Positions 55,456 to 64,000 of a stretch of 64,000 bases of DNA are shown one piece after another. The notes below the pieces were generated by a model that made no database searches, was not told the origin of the DNA, and saw only the letters and a list, made by a program, of their open reading frames with translations. Both the position numbers and the translations under genes were made by a program. Within the stretch, counting starts at the first letter, position 1. Each line of letters begins with the position of its first letter. This DNA is from Vibrio diazotrophicus (lineage in GTDB: Bacteria > Pseudomonadota > Gammaproteobacteria > Enterobacterales > Vibrionaceae): NCBI RefSeq assembly GCF_038452265.1, contig NZ_CP151842.1, positions 1,302,001 to 1,366,000 of the forward strand, written 5' to 3'.

Positions 55456-58400
55456 ATGGCAAAAGGTTCTTTATTTTCAATCGCAAGTCTTGCTGTAAAT
55501 CAAATGATAGTGATTGACAAAAATGGCGATATAAAAATAGCGACGATTGGCGAAAAATTGCCAGAAGGAGCCGTGATCATCCAAAGAGGAGATGAAGCTG
55601 GTTTCAATAACGAAGCTACTACTCAACTCGTTGATCAAAATAATGAGCTTCAAGATGTTACAGATGATGTTGCGCAGTTACTTGCAGCCTTAGAAGAAGG
55701 TCAAGACCCTACTCAACTTGATGAAGAATTAGCTCCTGCTGCGGGTGGGAGTAATGGTTCCGCACCTACTGATAGTGCAAGCATTGACCGTGTGGGTTCA
55801 GAAATTATTGCTAGTACAAATTTCAGTACAACTGGATTTGAATCATTAGGTTTTTCTCAAACTCAAAGCCTCGCCTTAATCAATCTTAATCGTTCAAACT
55901 CGAATGTTATTACAGAAGCCGCAGACAGAAACTCAGATCCAAAAGCCCAAAATGACACTATCTCAGTAGATGAAGACACTTCAGTAACCATTGATGTATT
56001 AAGCAATGACTCAGACAAAGATGGCGATACGTTAACCATCGTTTCTGCAACAGTTCCTCTAGAACAAGGATCTGTTGAAATCGTTGGCGGGAAACTCGTA
56101 TTCACTCCAGCGGAAAACTACAACGGCCAAACGAACATCGAATACACCATTAGTGACGGTCAAGGTGGTTTGGATACCGCGAAGGTGACCGTGACGGTCA
56201 ATCCGGTGAACGATGCACCAGTGGCGTACGCAGACAGTCAGACAACGAACGAAGACACGGTACTGAATGAACAAGTACCGGAAGCGACGGACGTGGATGG
56301 CACCATCAACGTCAACGGCTACGCACTGGTCACGGGCGTTGGTGAAGGCAACGGTCATTTGGTGTTCAATCCGGATGGCAGTTACAGCTTCACGCCGGGC
56401 AGCGATTTTGACAGTTTGTCGGTGGGTGACAGTCGTGAGGTGAGCTTCACGTACACGGCGAGCGATAACGACAATGGCGTGAGTGAGCCGAAGACCATCA
56501 CGATCACTGTGACGGGTACCAACGACATTCCGGTGGCGTACGCAGACAGTCAGACAACGAACGAAGACACGGTACTGAATGAGCAAGTACCGGAAGCGAC
56601 GGACGTGGATGGCACCATTAACGTCAACGGCTACGCACTGGTAGAGGGCGTTGGTGAAGGCAACGGTCATTTGGTGTTCAATCCGGATGGCAGTTACAGC
56701 TTCACGCCGGGCAGCGATTTTGACAGTTTGTCGGTGGGTGACAGTCGTGAGGTGAGCTTCACGTACACGGCGAGCGATAACGACAATGGCGTGAGTGAGC
56801 CGAAGACCATCACGATCACTGTGACGGGCACCAACGACATTCCGGTGGCGTACGCAGACAGTCAGACAACGAACGAAGACACGGTACTGAATGAGCAAGT
56901 ACCGGAAGCGACGGACGTGGATGGCACCATTAACGTCAACGGCTACGCACTGGTAGAGGGCGTTGGAGAAGGCAACGGTCATTTGGTGTTCAATCCGGAT
57001 GGCAGTTACAGCTTCACGCCGGGCAGCGATTTTGACAGTTTGTCGGTGGGTGACAGCCGTGAGGTGAGCTTCACGTACACGGCGAGCGATAACGACAATG
57101 GCGTGAGTGAGCCGAAGACCATCACGATCACTGTGACGGGCACCAACGACATTCCGGTGGCGTACGCAGACAGTCAGACAACGAACGAAGACACGGTACT
57201 GAATGAGCAAGTACCGGAAGCGACGGACGTGGATGGCACCATTAACGTCAACGGCTACGCACTGGTAGAGGGCGTTGGTGAAGGCAACGGTCATTTGGTG
57301 TTCAATCCGGATGGCAGTTACAGCTTCACGCCGGGCAGCGATTTTGACAGTTTGTCGGTGGGTGACAGTCGTGAGGTGAGCTTCACGTACACGGCGAGCG
57401 ATAACGACAATGGCGTGAGTGAGCCGAAGACCATCACGATCACTGTGACGGGCACCAACGACATTCCGGTGGCGTACGCAGACAGTCAGACAACGAACGA
57501 AGACACGGTACTGAATGAGCAAGTACCGGAAGCGACGGACGTGGATGGCACCATTAACGTCAACGGCTACGCACTGGTAGAGGGCGTTGGTGAAGGCAAC
57601 GGTCATTTGGTGTTCAATCCGGATGGCAGTTACAGCTTCACGCCGGGCAGCGATTTTGACAGTTTGTCGGTGGGTGACAGTCGTGAGGTGAGCTTCACGT
57701 ACACGGCGAGCGATAACGACAATGGCGTGAGTGAGCCGAAGACCATCACGATCACTGTGACGGGCACCAACGACATTCCGGTGGCGTACGCAGACAGTCA
57801 GACAACGAACGAAGACACGGTACTGAATGAGCAAGTACCGGAAGCGACGGACGTGGATGGCACCATTAACGTCAACGGCTACGCACTGGTAGAGGGCGTT
57901 GGAGAAGGCAACGGTCATTTGGTGTTCAATCCGGATGGCAGTTACAGCTTCACGCCGGGCAGCGATTTTGACAGTTTGTCGGTGGGTGACAGCCGTGAGG
58001 TGAGCTTCACGTACACGGCGAGCGATAACGACAATGGCGTGAGTGAGCCGAAGACCATCACGATCACTGTGACGGGCACCAACGACATTCCGGTGGCGTA
58101 CGCAGACAGTCAGACAACGAACGAAGACACGGTACTGAATGAGCAAGTACCGGAAGCGACGGACGTGGATGGCACCATTAACGTCAACGGCTACGCACTG
58201 GTAGAGGGCGTTGGTGAAGGCAACGGTCATTTGGTGTTCAATCCGGATGGCAGTTACAGCTTCACGCCGGGCAGCGATTTTGACAGTTTGTCGGTGGGTG
58301 ACAGTCGTGAGGTGAGCTTCACGTACACGGCGAGCGATAACGACAATGGCGTGAGTGAGCCGAAGACCATCACGATCACTGTGACGGGCACCAACGACAT

Positions 58401-61400
58401 TCCGGTGGCGTACGCAGACAGTCAGACAACGAACGAAGACACGGTACTGAATGAGCAAGTACCGGAAGCGACGGACGTGGATGGCACCATTAACGTCAAC
58501 GGCTACGCACTGGTAGAGGGCGTTGGAGAAGGCAACGGTCATTTGGTGTTCAATCCGGATGGCAGTTACAGCTTCACGCCGGGCAGCGATTTTGACAGTT
58601 TGTCGGTGGGTGACAGTCGTGAGGTGAGCTTCACGTACACGGCGAGCGATAACGACAATGGCGTGAGTGAGCCGAAGACCATCACGATCACTGTGACGGG
58701 CACCAACGACATTCCGGTGGCGTACGCAGACAGTCAGACAACGAACGAAGACACGGTACTGAATGAGCAAGTACCGGAAGCGACGGACGTGGATGGCACC
58801 ATTAACGTCAACGGCTACGCACTGGTAGAGGGCGTTGGAGAAGGCAACGGTCATTTGGTGTTCAATCCGGATGGCAGTTACAGCTTCACGCCGGGCAGCG
58901 ATTTTGACAGTTTGTCGGTGGGTGACAGTCGTGAGGTGAGCTTCACGTACACGGCGAGCGATAACGACAATGGCGTGAGTGAGCCGAAGACCATCACGAT
59001 CACTGTGACGGGCACCAACGACATTCCGGTGGCGTACGCAGACAGTCAGACAACGAACGAAGACACGGTACTGAATGAGCAAGTACCGGAAGCGACGGAC
59101 GTGGATGGCACCATTAACGTCAACGGCTACGCACTGGTAGAGGGCGTTGGAGAAGGCAACGGTCATTTGGTGTTCAATCCGGATGGCAGTTACAGCTTCA
59201 CGCCGGGCAGCGATTTTGACAGTTTGTCGGTGGGTGACAGTCGTGAGGTGAGCTTCACGTACACGGCGAGCGATAACGACAATGGCGTGAGTGAGCCGAA
59301 GACCATCACGATCACTGTGACGGGCACCAACGACATTCCGGTGGCGTACGCAGACAGTCAGACAACGAACGAAGACACGGTACTGAATGAGCAAGTACCG
59401 GAAGCGACGGACGTGGATGGCACCATTAACGTCAACGGCTACGCACTGGTAGAGGGCGTTGGAGAAGGCAACGGTCATTTGGTGTTCAATCCGGATGGCA
59501 GTTACAGCTTCACGCCGGGCAGCGATTTTGACAGTTTGTCGGTGGGTGACAGCCGTGAGGTGAGCTTCACGTACACGGCGAGCGATAACGACAATGGCGT
59601 GAGTGAGCCAAAAACCATCACGATCACTGTGACGGGCACCAACGACGTGCCTATAGCAGTAGACGACATCTACTCATCTTCTCAAGAGACAGTACTGTTT
59701 ACTGAATCTTTTGAGGAAATGGTTTCGTTATCATCCGGTCGTTGGACAATTCTGTCTAACGAGGAATTAGAAGCAACCAGTGCATGGCAGTCAAGCCGTG
59801 GTTTAGAAATTCAAACTGATGGTGTGGTAACTAATGCTAGTGATGGCAACTATTATGCAGAGCTGGATGCTAATGTTAATACTTCAATAAAGACAACAAT
59901 TGATACCACTGGACAAGACAGTGTTCGAGTAGAGTTTGACTACAACCCTCGTCATGATGGTAATTCGTCTTCAAATATGACATTTGCTGTTGGAACAGTT
60001 TTAGTATTTGTTTCTGCTGACGGTACTGTTAGTGCATCTCATGATGGAGTTTCTGTTGCAATCCAGGGACCAGATAATAATGGTTGGTACCATATCAGCG
60101 GAACTTTTCCAATATCGGAAGATGGTAGTACAGATTTGATTCTATCCGGTTCAGGTAAAAGTGATAGCTATGGTGCACTGGTAGATAATATTGTTGTAAC
60201 TGGTGTTATAGATGCTGATCTAGTGACAACTGAGGACACAGCTTTAACGATTGATGTCGCTGAATTGTTAGCAAATGACTCTGACCCAGATGGTGATGCG
60301 ATCTCAATTACATCGGTTTCAGCGACTTCTCAACATAACGGTACGGTCACTTTAGTGAACGGCACTATTGTTTATCAGCCAAACAGTAATTTTAGTGGTG
60401 TAGATAGCTTTACCTACACAATAAGTGACGGTAAGGGCGGTGTTGATACAGCTACTGTTACAGTGAAAGTGACTCCTGAAAATGATTCACCTGTCACTGA
60501 ATCTGATGTTTCATTGGTTAATGAAGGCTCAACAATATCAGTTGAACAAAGCGTATTGCTAAATGATTCGGATGCAGACAAAGATTCATTAACTGTTGTT
60601 GGAGTAGCAAAAGATTCAAGCGGAAATGGCGAAGTAACTGCGGATCCTGATGATGGCAGTTTTACAATCGTGACTAGTTTAGGTGGTATTGTTGTTATGC
60701 AATCTAACGGTACATATACCTATACCGCTCCAGTTTTAGACCACAGTAATTCAGAGACGATTCAAGACAGTTTTACTTATTTAGCAAGTGATGGTGTAGA
60801 TACTTCAGCTTGGACAACGGTTACGGTTGACGTTGTTGATACAGGAATAACAGCTATAGATGACTATGCCGAGATTGCTGAAGATACTAATTCTGTTGTT
60901 GGCAATGTTCTTACTAATGATCTTCAACCTGATACAGATCCTGATGCTGTAGTAACATCCGTCACCTATAACGGCGAAAAACACAGCATGCCTGAATCTG
61001 GTGTTCTTACGATAGATGCAGAAACGGGAACATTAGTTATTAATAGTAATGGTAGTTATACCTTTGTTGCTGCTGAAAGTAAGCCTTCCACGATAAGTAT
61101 TGCTCCCAAAGACCTATCCGATAGTTCAGTAGTTTTAGTTTATGGCACCAAGTCTTCACAAAGTTTGATTGATAGCGATGGGAAAATAGTCCAATACAGT
61201 GAAAGCTTAAAAAACAACGTTACATCTACTTCTGGTCTAGGGGTTTCTAGCAAATCGAATAATCATGGCGATAGTCAAATCGACGTTGGTGAGTCTTTAA
61301 TTGTTAAATTTAACTCATCAGTTAGCGCCGCTATTTTTGATTTGATAAATGTTCAGCAGGGCAACTCCAAAGGTACAGATGGTTCAATATTGATCACTGT

Positions 61401-64000
61401 TTACGACAGCTCAGGTAAAGTTGATTCGAGTGCAACCATTAGTTTCACAGATAACGACACAGTTGTTGTTACTGGTGATGATATTGGTTACGTTGTATTT
61501 GGTGCCTCTGATTCTGATACTAAGTATCGCTTAGGTGACAATATTGAAGTCACTTACGAGAATAACAACACAGCCGAAGAAGTGTTCACTTATACCGTAA
61601 AAGATGGTGATGGGGATTCATCAAGTGCTCAACTTACGATTAACGGTATTGATACTGTTAACGAAACTCCAGAAATTACCTTCTCTTCAGGGACAGATAA
61701 CGTGGTTGTTTCAGAAGAAGGCTTGTCTGCTCTGAATGCTAACCCAGATTCTGAAGGTACTCCTGACACAACTAACGATTCTATTGCTCAAGGTACATTT
61801 TCTGTAAGTGATGTTGACACAGATAGTAGCGATCTGTCGGTCTCTCTGACTGCTCCAGATGTGGCTTTATACTCCAACAATGTCGCCATTGAATGGTCAA
61901 CTGAAAATGGAAATCTAGTCGGTAAAGCTGGTAATGAAACCATACTGGTAATCAGCCTATCTCAGGATTCTTCGAATCCTAGTTCATACAGCTACACTGT
62001 CACTTTGTTGGGTTCATTAGATCACGCAGATAAAACAGCAGAAGATACGTTGTCTTTTGATGTTGGTGTAGAAGTTTCTGATGGTACAAATACTGTCAAA
62101 GATTCTATTACAGTGACAGTAGAAGACGATTCTCCAGATGTGCCAGTAAATATCGTCGTCAATGCTGTTGAACATAATGAAACCACGACGGTTTCGTTGG
62201 GTGAATTCAACTTTACTCAACGACCAAATGATTCAGGTTGTCACAATAATAATGCGTACACATTTGCTGATACAAATTCAGGAAACTCAGTCTTTGTATA
62301 TGCAGTTGGCTTGCCTGGAACTTATCATCATGAAGAGTTAACCTTCTCCAATAACAGTGGTATGGGCGTCAAATCGTCATCAGTCTCTGGAATGATTAAC
62401 GACAGAACTGATAGTGAAATCGATTATCAGTATGGTAATTCAGAAAAGATAGTCATGAAGTTGGGTGATAAAGTCGCCTATGGAATGCAAGTGAGTTTGG
62501 CTGAGTTCTACTCCAATGAGGGTGAGAAAGGTAAGATCATCTTCTTATTAGAGGGCAAAGTTGTACAGGAAGAAGACCTGATTGCCACTCATAGTAATGG
62601 CAGTTATTCGGCTAGCTTTAATGTTGCATCTGGTTTCGATGAAGTACGATTTGAAGCGGTAACAAACGGTAATGGTTGGTGTTCAGACAACAGTGATTAC
62701 TCAATTAAATCTGTATCGTTTGAAAGTTTAATTGTCGATCCTGTAATTGCGACCGATGAAGGAACTATTACCGCTGATTTTGGTGCGGATGGCGCTGGTG
62801 TAATTACGTTAACAGGTGTAGCCGATACAAATATTAAAACGGCGGATGGTTTACCTGTAACCTTAGGGTCTACTGATGTTGTGGATGGGGTGAAAACTCA
62901 AGTCTGGGTAGATAGCCATGGCGATAAGGTTTTTGAAATAGAACTTAATTCGAGCACAGGTGAGTGGTCTTATAGACAGTTCGCTGAACTGGCAGAGGGT
63001 GATTCCGTTGAGATAACCTATGATGTCGTTGATGCAGATGGAGATATCGTATCGTCTACTTCACCAAATACCGGAACAGACAACGATTTCACATCTGGAT
63101 TAAAAGGTGAGTTCTATAACGTAGGTTATCAACTTGGCACTATTGCTCAAGCTGTCTACGTAACCGAACATCAGAACGCTAATGCTACGTTTACTTCTTC
63201 TGAAATCAGTTACATTGGGCAGGACTGGGATGATCTTGGCGATTACGATTGGAGAAACGAGTCCACGAATCTCGAATCATGGCTGGGTGATGATGCTCAA
63301 TCAGTAGAGTTTAAGAATAAGACAGATTCAAATGATGCTGTGGTTCGCCTTACTGGTGGTGTTGCGCTAGATGCGGGAACATATTCAATAAAAGTAAATG
63401 CAGATGACGGCTATAGAATCATTATTGATGGGCATACTGTTGCCTCATTTGATTCGAACACGCCTGTGAGGTCGGAAGAATTTACTTTTAGTGTCGATGA
63501 AAATGGTATTCACCAAATTGAAGTTATTTATTGGGACCAGGGCGGCGCGTATGTCCTGGAGGTTTCCCTAAATGATGGTTCTGGTTATGAACTACTTGGT
63601 AGTGAAGCGTATCCAACTTATTCAGGCTACAACGTAGAAATTACCGATTACGTTAACTCAGTAGGTACAAGCAACAACGATCATTTAGTGGGTACCGCAG
63701 CCAATGATCATATTCAAGGTTTAGGTGCTCAAGACCATTTGTCTGGTGATGCTGGTGATGACTGGCTGGAAGGTGGAGAGGGTGATGATCACTTGATCGG
63801 AGGCAGTGGCAAGGACATCTTAGATGGCGGCTCGGGTCAGGATTCACTGGCAGGTGGCTCTGGTGATGACAAGCTTTATGGCCAGCAAGGTGATGATTTA
63901 TTGTCGGGAGAATCTGGTAGTGATTATCTAGAAGGTGGGCAAGGTCAAGATTACCTCTATGGTGGTTTGGGCAATGATATTCTTGTCGGTGGTGATGGCG
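55456..64000 (+). CDS. Giant LapA-type RTX adhesin, N-terminal 2848 residues (partial)
   Basis: The frame stays open from ATG 55456 to the window end. Residues 1-90 match the retention module of LapA/FrhA-type adhesins (MAKGSLFSIASLAVNQMIVI), followed at 94-97 by PAAG, the di-alanine site cut by LapG proteases. Next come a cadherin-like domain (about 160-250) and eleven near-identical 104-residue VCBS/cadherin-like repeats (256-1399). An unassigned beta-sandwich module (about 1409-1585) follows. Further cadherin-like repeats and two unassigned modules (about 1875-2040; about 2233-2428, with two Cys) lie beyond. A PA14 domain (2548-2713), a sugar-binding type, precedes the start of GGxGxDxL RTX calcium repeats (from 2737). 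It would be exported by a type I system and held in the TolC-like pore until c-di-GMP falls. The C-terminal secretion signal lies outside the window. Confidence 0.93.
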   Translation, partial: MAKGSLFSIASLAVNQMIVIDKNGDIKIATIGEKLPEGAVIIQRGDEAGFNNEATTQLVDQNNELQDVTDDVAQLLAALEEGQDPTQLDEELAPAAGGSNGSAPTDSASIDRVGSEIIASTNFSTTGFESLGFSQTQSLALINLNRSNSNVITEAADRNSDPKAQNDTISVDEDTSVTIDVLSNDSDKDGDTLTIVSATVPLEQGSVEIVGGKLVFTPAENYNGQTNIEYTISDGQGGLDTAKVTVTVNPVNDAPVAYADSQTTNEDTVLNEQVPEATDVDGTINVNGYALVTGVGEGNGHLVFNPDGSYSFTPGSDFDSLSVGDSREVSFTYTASDNDNGVSEPKTITITVTGTNDIPVAYADSQTTNEDTVLNEQVPEATDVDGTINVNGYALVEGVGEGNGHLVFNPDGSYSFTPGSDFDSLSVGDSREVSFTYTASDNDNGVSEPKTITITVTGTNDIPVAYADSQTTNEDTVLNEQVPEATDVDGTINVNGYALVEGVGEGNGHLVFNPDGSYSFTPGSDFDSLSVGDSREVSFTYTASDNDNGVSEPKTITITVTGTNDIPVAYADSQTTNEDTVLNEQVPEATDVDGTINVNGYALVEGVGEGNGHLVFNPDGSYSFTPGSDFDSLSVGDSREVSFTYTASDNDNGVSEPKTITITVTGTNDIPVAYADSQTTNEDTVLNEQVPEATDVDGTINVNGYALVEGVGEGNGHLVFNPDGSYSFTPGSDFDSLSVGDSREVSFTYTASDNDNGVSEPKTITITVTGTNDIPVAYADSQTTNEDTVLNEQVPEATDVDGTINVNGYALVEGVGEGNGHLVFNPDGSYSFTPGSDFDSLSVGDSREVSFTYTASDNDNGVSEPKTITITVTGTNDIPVAYADSQTTNEDTVLNEQVPEATDVDGTINVNGYALVEGVGEGNGHLVFNPDGSYSFTPGSDFDSLSVGDSREVSFTYTASDNDNGVSEPKTITITVTGTNDIPVAYADSQTTNEDTVLNEQVPEATDVDGTINVNGYALVEGVGEGNGHLVFNPDGSYSFTPGSDFDSLSVGDSREVSFTYTASDNDNGVSEPKTITITVTGTNDIPVAYADSQTTNEDTVLNEQVPEATDVDGTINVNGYALVEGVGEGNGHLVFNPDGSYSFTPGSDFDSLSVGDSREVSFTYTASDNDNGVSEPKTITITVTGTNDIPVAYADSQTTNEDTVLNEQVPEATDVDGTINVNGYALVEGVGEGNGHLVFNPDGSYSFTPGSDFDSLSVGDSREVSFTYTASDNDNGVSEPKTITITVTGTNDIPVAYADSQTTNEDTVLNEQVPEATDVDGTINVNGYALVEGVGEGNGHLVFNPDGSYSFTPGSDFDSLSVGDSREVSFTYTASDNDNGVSEPKTITITVTGTNDVPIAVDDIYSSSQETVLFTESFEEMVSLSSGRWTILSNEELEATSAWQSSRGLEIQTDGVVTNASDGNYYAELDANVNTSIKTTIDTTGQDSVRVEFDYNPRHDGNSSSNMTFAVGTVLVFVSADGTVSASHDGVSVAIQGPDNNGWYHISGTFPISEDGSTDLILSGSGKSDSYGALVDNIVVTGVIDADLVTTEDTALTIDVAELLANDSDPDGDAISITSVSATSQHNGTVTLVNGTIVYQPNSNFSGVDSFTYTISDGKGGVDTATVTVKVTPENDSPVTESDVSLVNEGSTISVEQSVLLNDSDADKDSLTVVGVAKDSSGNGEVTADPDDGSFTIVTSLGGIVVMQSNGTYTYTAPVLDHSNSETIQDSFTYLASDGVDTSAWTTVTVDVVDTGITAIDDYAEIAEDTNSVVGNVLTNDLQPDTDPDAVVTSVTYNGEKHSMPESGVLTIDAETGTLVINSNGSYTFVAAESKPSTISIAPKDLSDSSVVLVYGTKSSQSLIDSDGKIVQYSESLKNNVTSTSGLGVSSKSNNHGDSQIDVGESLIVKFNSSVSAAIFDLINVQQGNSKGTDGSILITVYDSSGKVDSSATISFTDNDTVVVTGDDIGYVVFGASDSDTKYRLGDNIEVTYENNNTAEEVFTYTVKDGDGDSSSAQLTINGIDTVNETPEITFSSGTDNVVVSEEGLSALNANPDSEGTPDTTNDSIAQGTFSVSDVDTDSSDLSVSLTAPDVALYSNNVAIEWSTENGNLVGKAGNETILVISLSQDSSNPSSYSYTVTLLGSLDHADKTAEDTLSFDVGVEVSDGTNTVKDSITVTVEDDSPDVPVNIVVNAVEHNETTTVSLGEFNFTQRPNDSGCHNNNAYTFADTNSGNSVFVYAVGLPGTYHHEELTFSNNSGMGVKSSSVSGMINDRTDSEIDYQYGNSEKIVMKLGDKVAYGMQVSLAEFYSNEGEKGKIIFLLEGKVVQEEDLIATHSNGSYSASFNVASGFDEVRFEAVTNGNGWCSDNSDYSIKSVSFESLIVDPVIATDEGTITADFGADGAGVITLTGVADTNIKTADGLPVTLGSTDVVDGVKTQVWVDSHGDKVFEIELNSSTGEWSYRQFAELAEGDSVEITYDVVDADGDIVSSTSPNTGTDNDFTSGLKGEFYNVGYQLGTIAQAVYVTEHQNANATFTSSEISYIGQDWDDLGDYDWRNESTNLESWLGDDAQSVEFKNKTDSNDAVVRLTGGVALDAGTYSIKVNADDGYRIIIDGHTVASFDSNTPVRSEEFTFSVDENGIHQIEVIYWDQGGAYVLEVSLNDGSGYELLGSEAYPTYSGYNVEITDYVNSVGTSNNDHLVGTAANDHIQGLGAQDHLSGDAGDDWLEGGEGDDHLIGGSGKDILDGGSGQDSLAGGSGDDKLYGQQGDDLLSGESGSDYLEGGQGQDYLYGGLGNDILVGGDG
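56221..59652 (+). repeat. Eleven tandem 312-bp repeats inside the adhesin gene
   Basis: Copies begin at 56221, 56533, 56845, 57157, 57469, 57781, 58093, 58405, 58717, 59029 and 59341. Each encodes 104 residues from VAYADSQTTNEDTVLNEQ to TITVTGTND with a two-residue link. They differ at only a few, mostly silent, positions. Copy 1 has LVTGVG where the others have LVEGVG. The stretch looks G+C-richer than the rest of the gene. The block may gain or lose units by recombination and is prone to mis-assembly. Confidence 0.97.

Noticed and set aside
56059..59478. A very long (1139-residue) open frame antisense to the adhesin repeats
   Set aside because: It is a shadow: a 312-bp repeat with no stop in one reverse frame stays open through every copy. 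Its protein is only the repeat read backwards, and it has no ribosome-binding site or sensible domain.
56221..59652. Regular repeats resembling a CRISPR array
   Set aside because: Units are contiguous 312-bp coding repeats with no spacers and keep one reading frame.

Overview
This window is a stretch of a Vibrio chromosome, most likely the large one. The gene order uvrY-uvrC-pgsA-tRNAs, pheS-pheT-ihfA-relV and cobT-cobS-cobU, the ERIC element, and several families that are common in Vibrionaceae (DUF3334, DUF3581, RelV, EfpL/YeiP) all point there. Most of it is ordinary core genome with short intergenic gaps and clear Rho-independent terminators. The last 10 kb is an accessory surface-adhesin locus. 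Species cannot be fixed from the sequence alone.

Layout. 0-4.2 kb: the tail of a diguanylate cyclase, a tiny zinc-knuckle protein, a Sel1/J-domain protein, an ERIC repeat, an OmpA-type lipoprotein, a DUF2786 protein and a DUF3334 protein that carries the complete CheC/CheX phosphatase signature. 4.4-8.8 kb: the large YdiJ-type FAD/Fe-S dehydrogenase, an isoprenylcysteine-methyltransferase-like membrane protein and a DUF3581 protein. 8.9-14.4 kb: the histidine-utilisation genes hutC-hutI-hutU-hutH with HutC operators but no hutG. 14.6-19.1 kb: yqfB, yciU, efpL, a nucleotidyltransferase-like protein and a fusion of a PTS EIIC-type membrane domain to an EAL phosphodiesterase. 19.1-24.9 kb: polB, uvrY (varA), uvrC, pgsA. 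25.2-25.9 kb: tRNA-Cys, -Gly, -Leu, -Gly followed by two decayed tRNA-Gly copies in a 143-bp tandem repeat. 25.9-38.3 kb: a PQQ sugar dehydrogenase, a hemerythrin-GGDEF protein, pheST, ihfA, relV, tpm, purT, a ferric-reductase-like protein and an AEC transporter. 38.6-41.4 kb: a CHASE4-PAS-GGDEF-EAL gene broken by an exact 11-bp tandem duplication. 41.4-53 kb: cdd, yohK/yohJ, sbcB, a Rossmann-fold NAD(P)-binding protein, cobT-cobS-cobU, astE, btuC-btuD, a candidate sigma54-dependent small RNA locus, a MazG/HisE-like protein and a DUF2750 protein. 53-64 kb: ompA-like and tolC-like genes, divergent from a giant RTX adhesin that runs off the window.

How it fits together. Cyclic-di-GMP is a recurring theme. 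The window has two GGDEF proteins (one cut by the window edge), an EIIC-EAL protein, a broken GGDEF-EAL gene, and a LapA-type adhesin whose N-terminal retention module and di-alanine site are the classical target of c-di-GMP-controlled LapD/LapG release. The TolC-like and OmpA-like proteins next to it would be its outer-membrane exit and envelope anchor. The adhesin holds eleven nearly identical 312-bp (104-residue) VCBS/cadherin-like repeats, several unassigned beta modules, a PA14 domain and the start of RTX calcium-binding repeats.

The points that most deserve a second look are: a complete sigma54-type architecture (inverted-repeat upstream site, consensus IHF site, GG-N10-GC promoter, terminator) in a gene-free gap after btuD; the 11-bp duplication; the decayed tRNA-Gly tandem; the missing hutG; the CheX signature in DUF3334; and the signal-peptide-like N-terminus of the alarmone synthetase RelV. 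All calls were made by eye, with no database search or computation.
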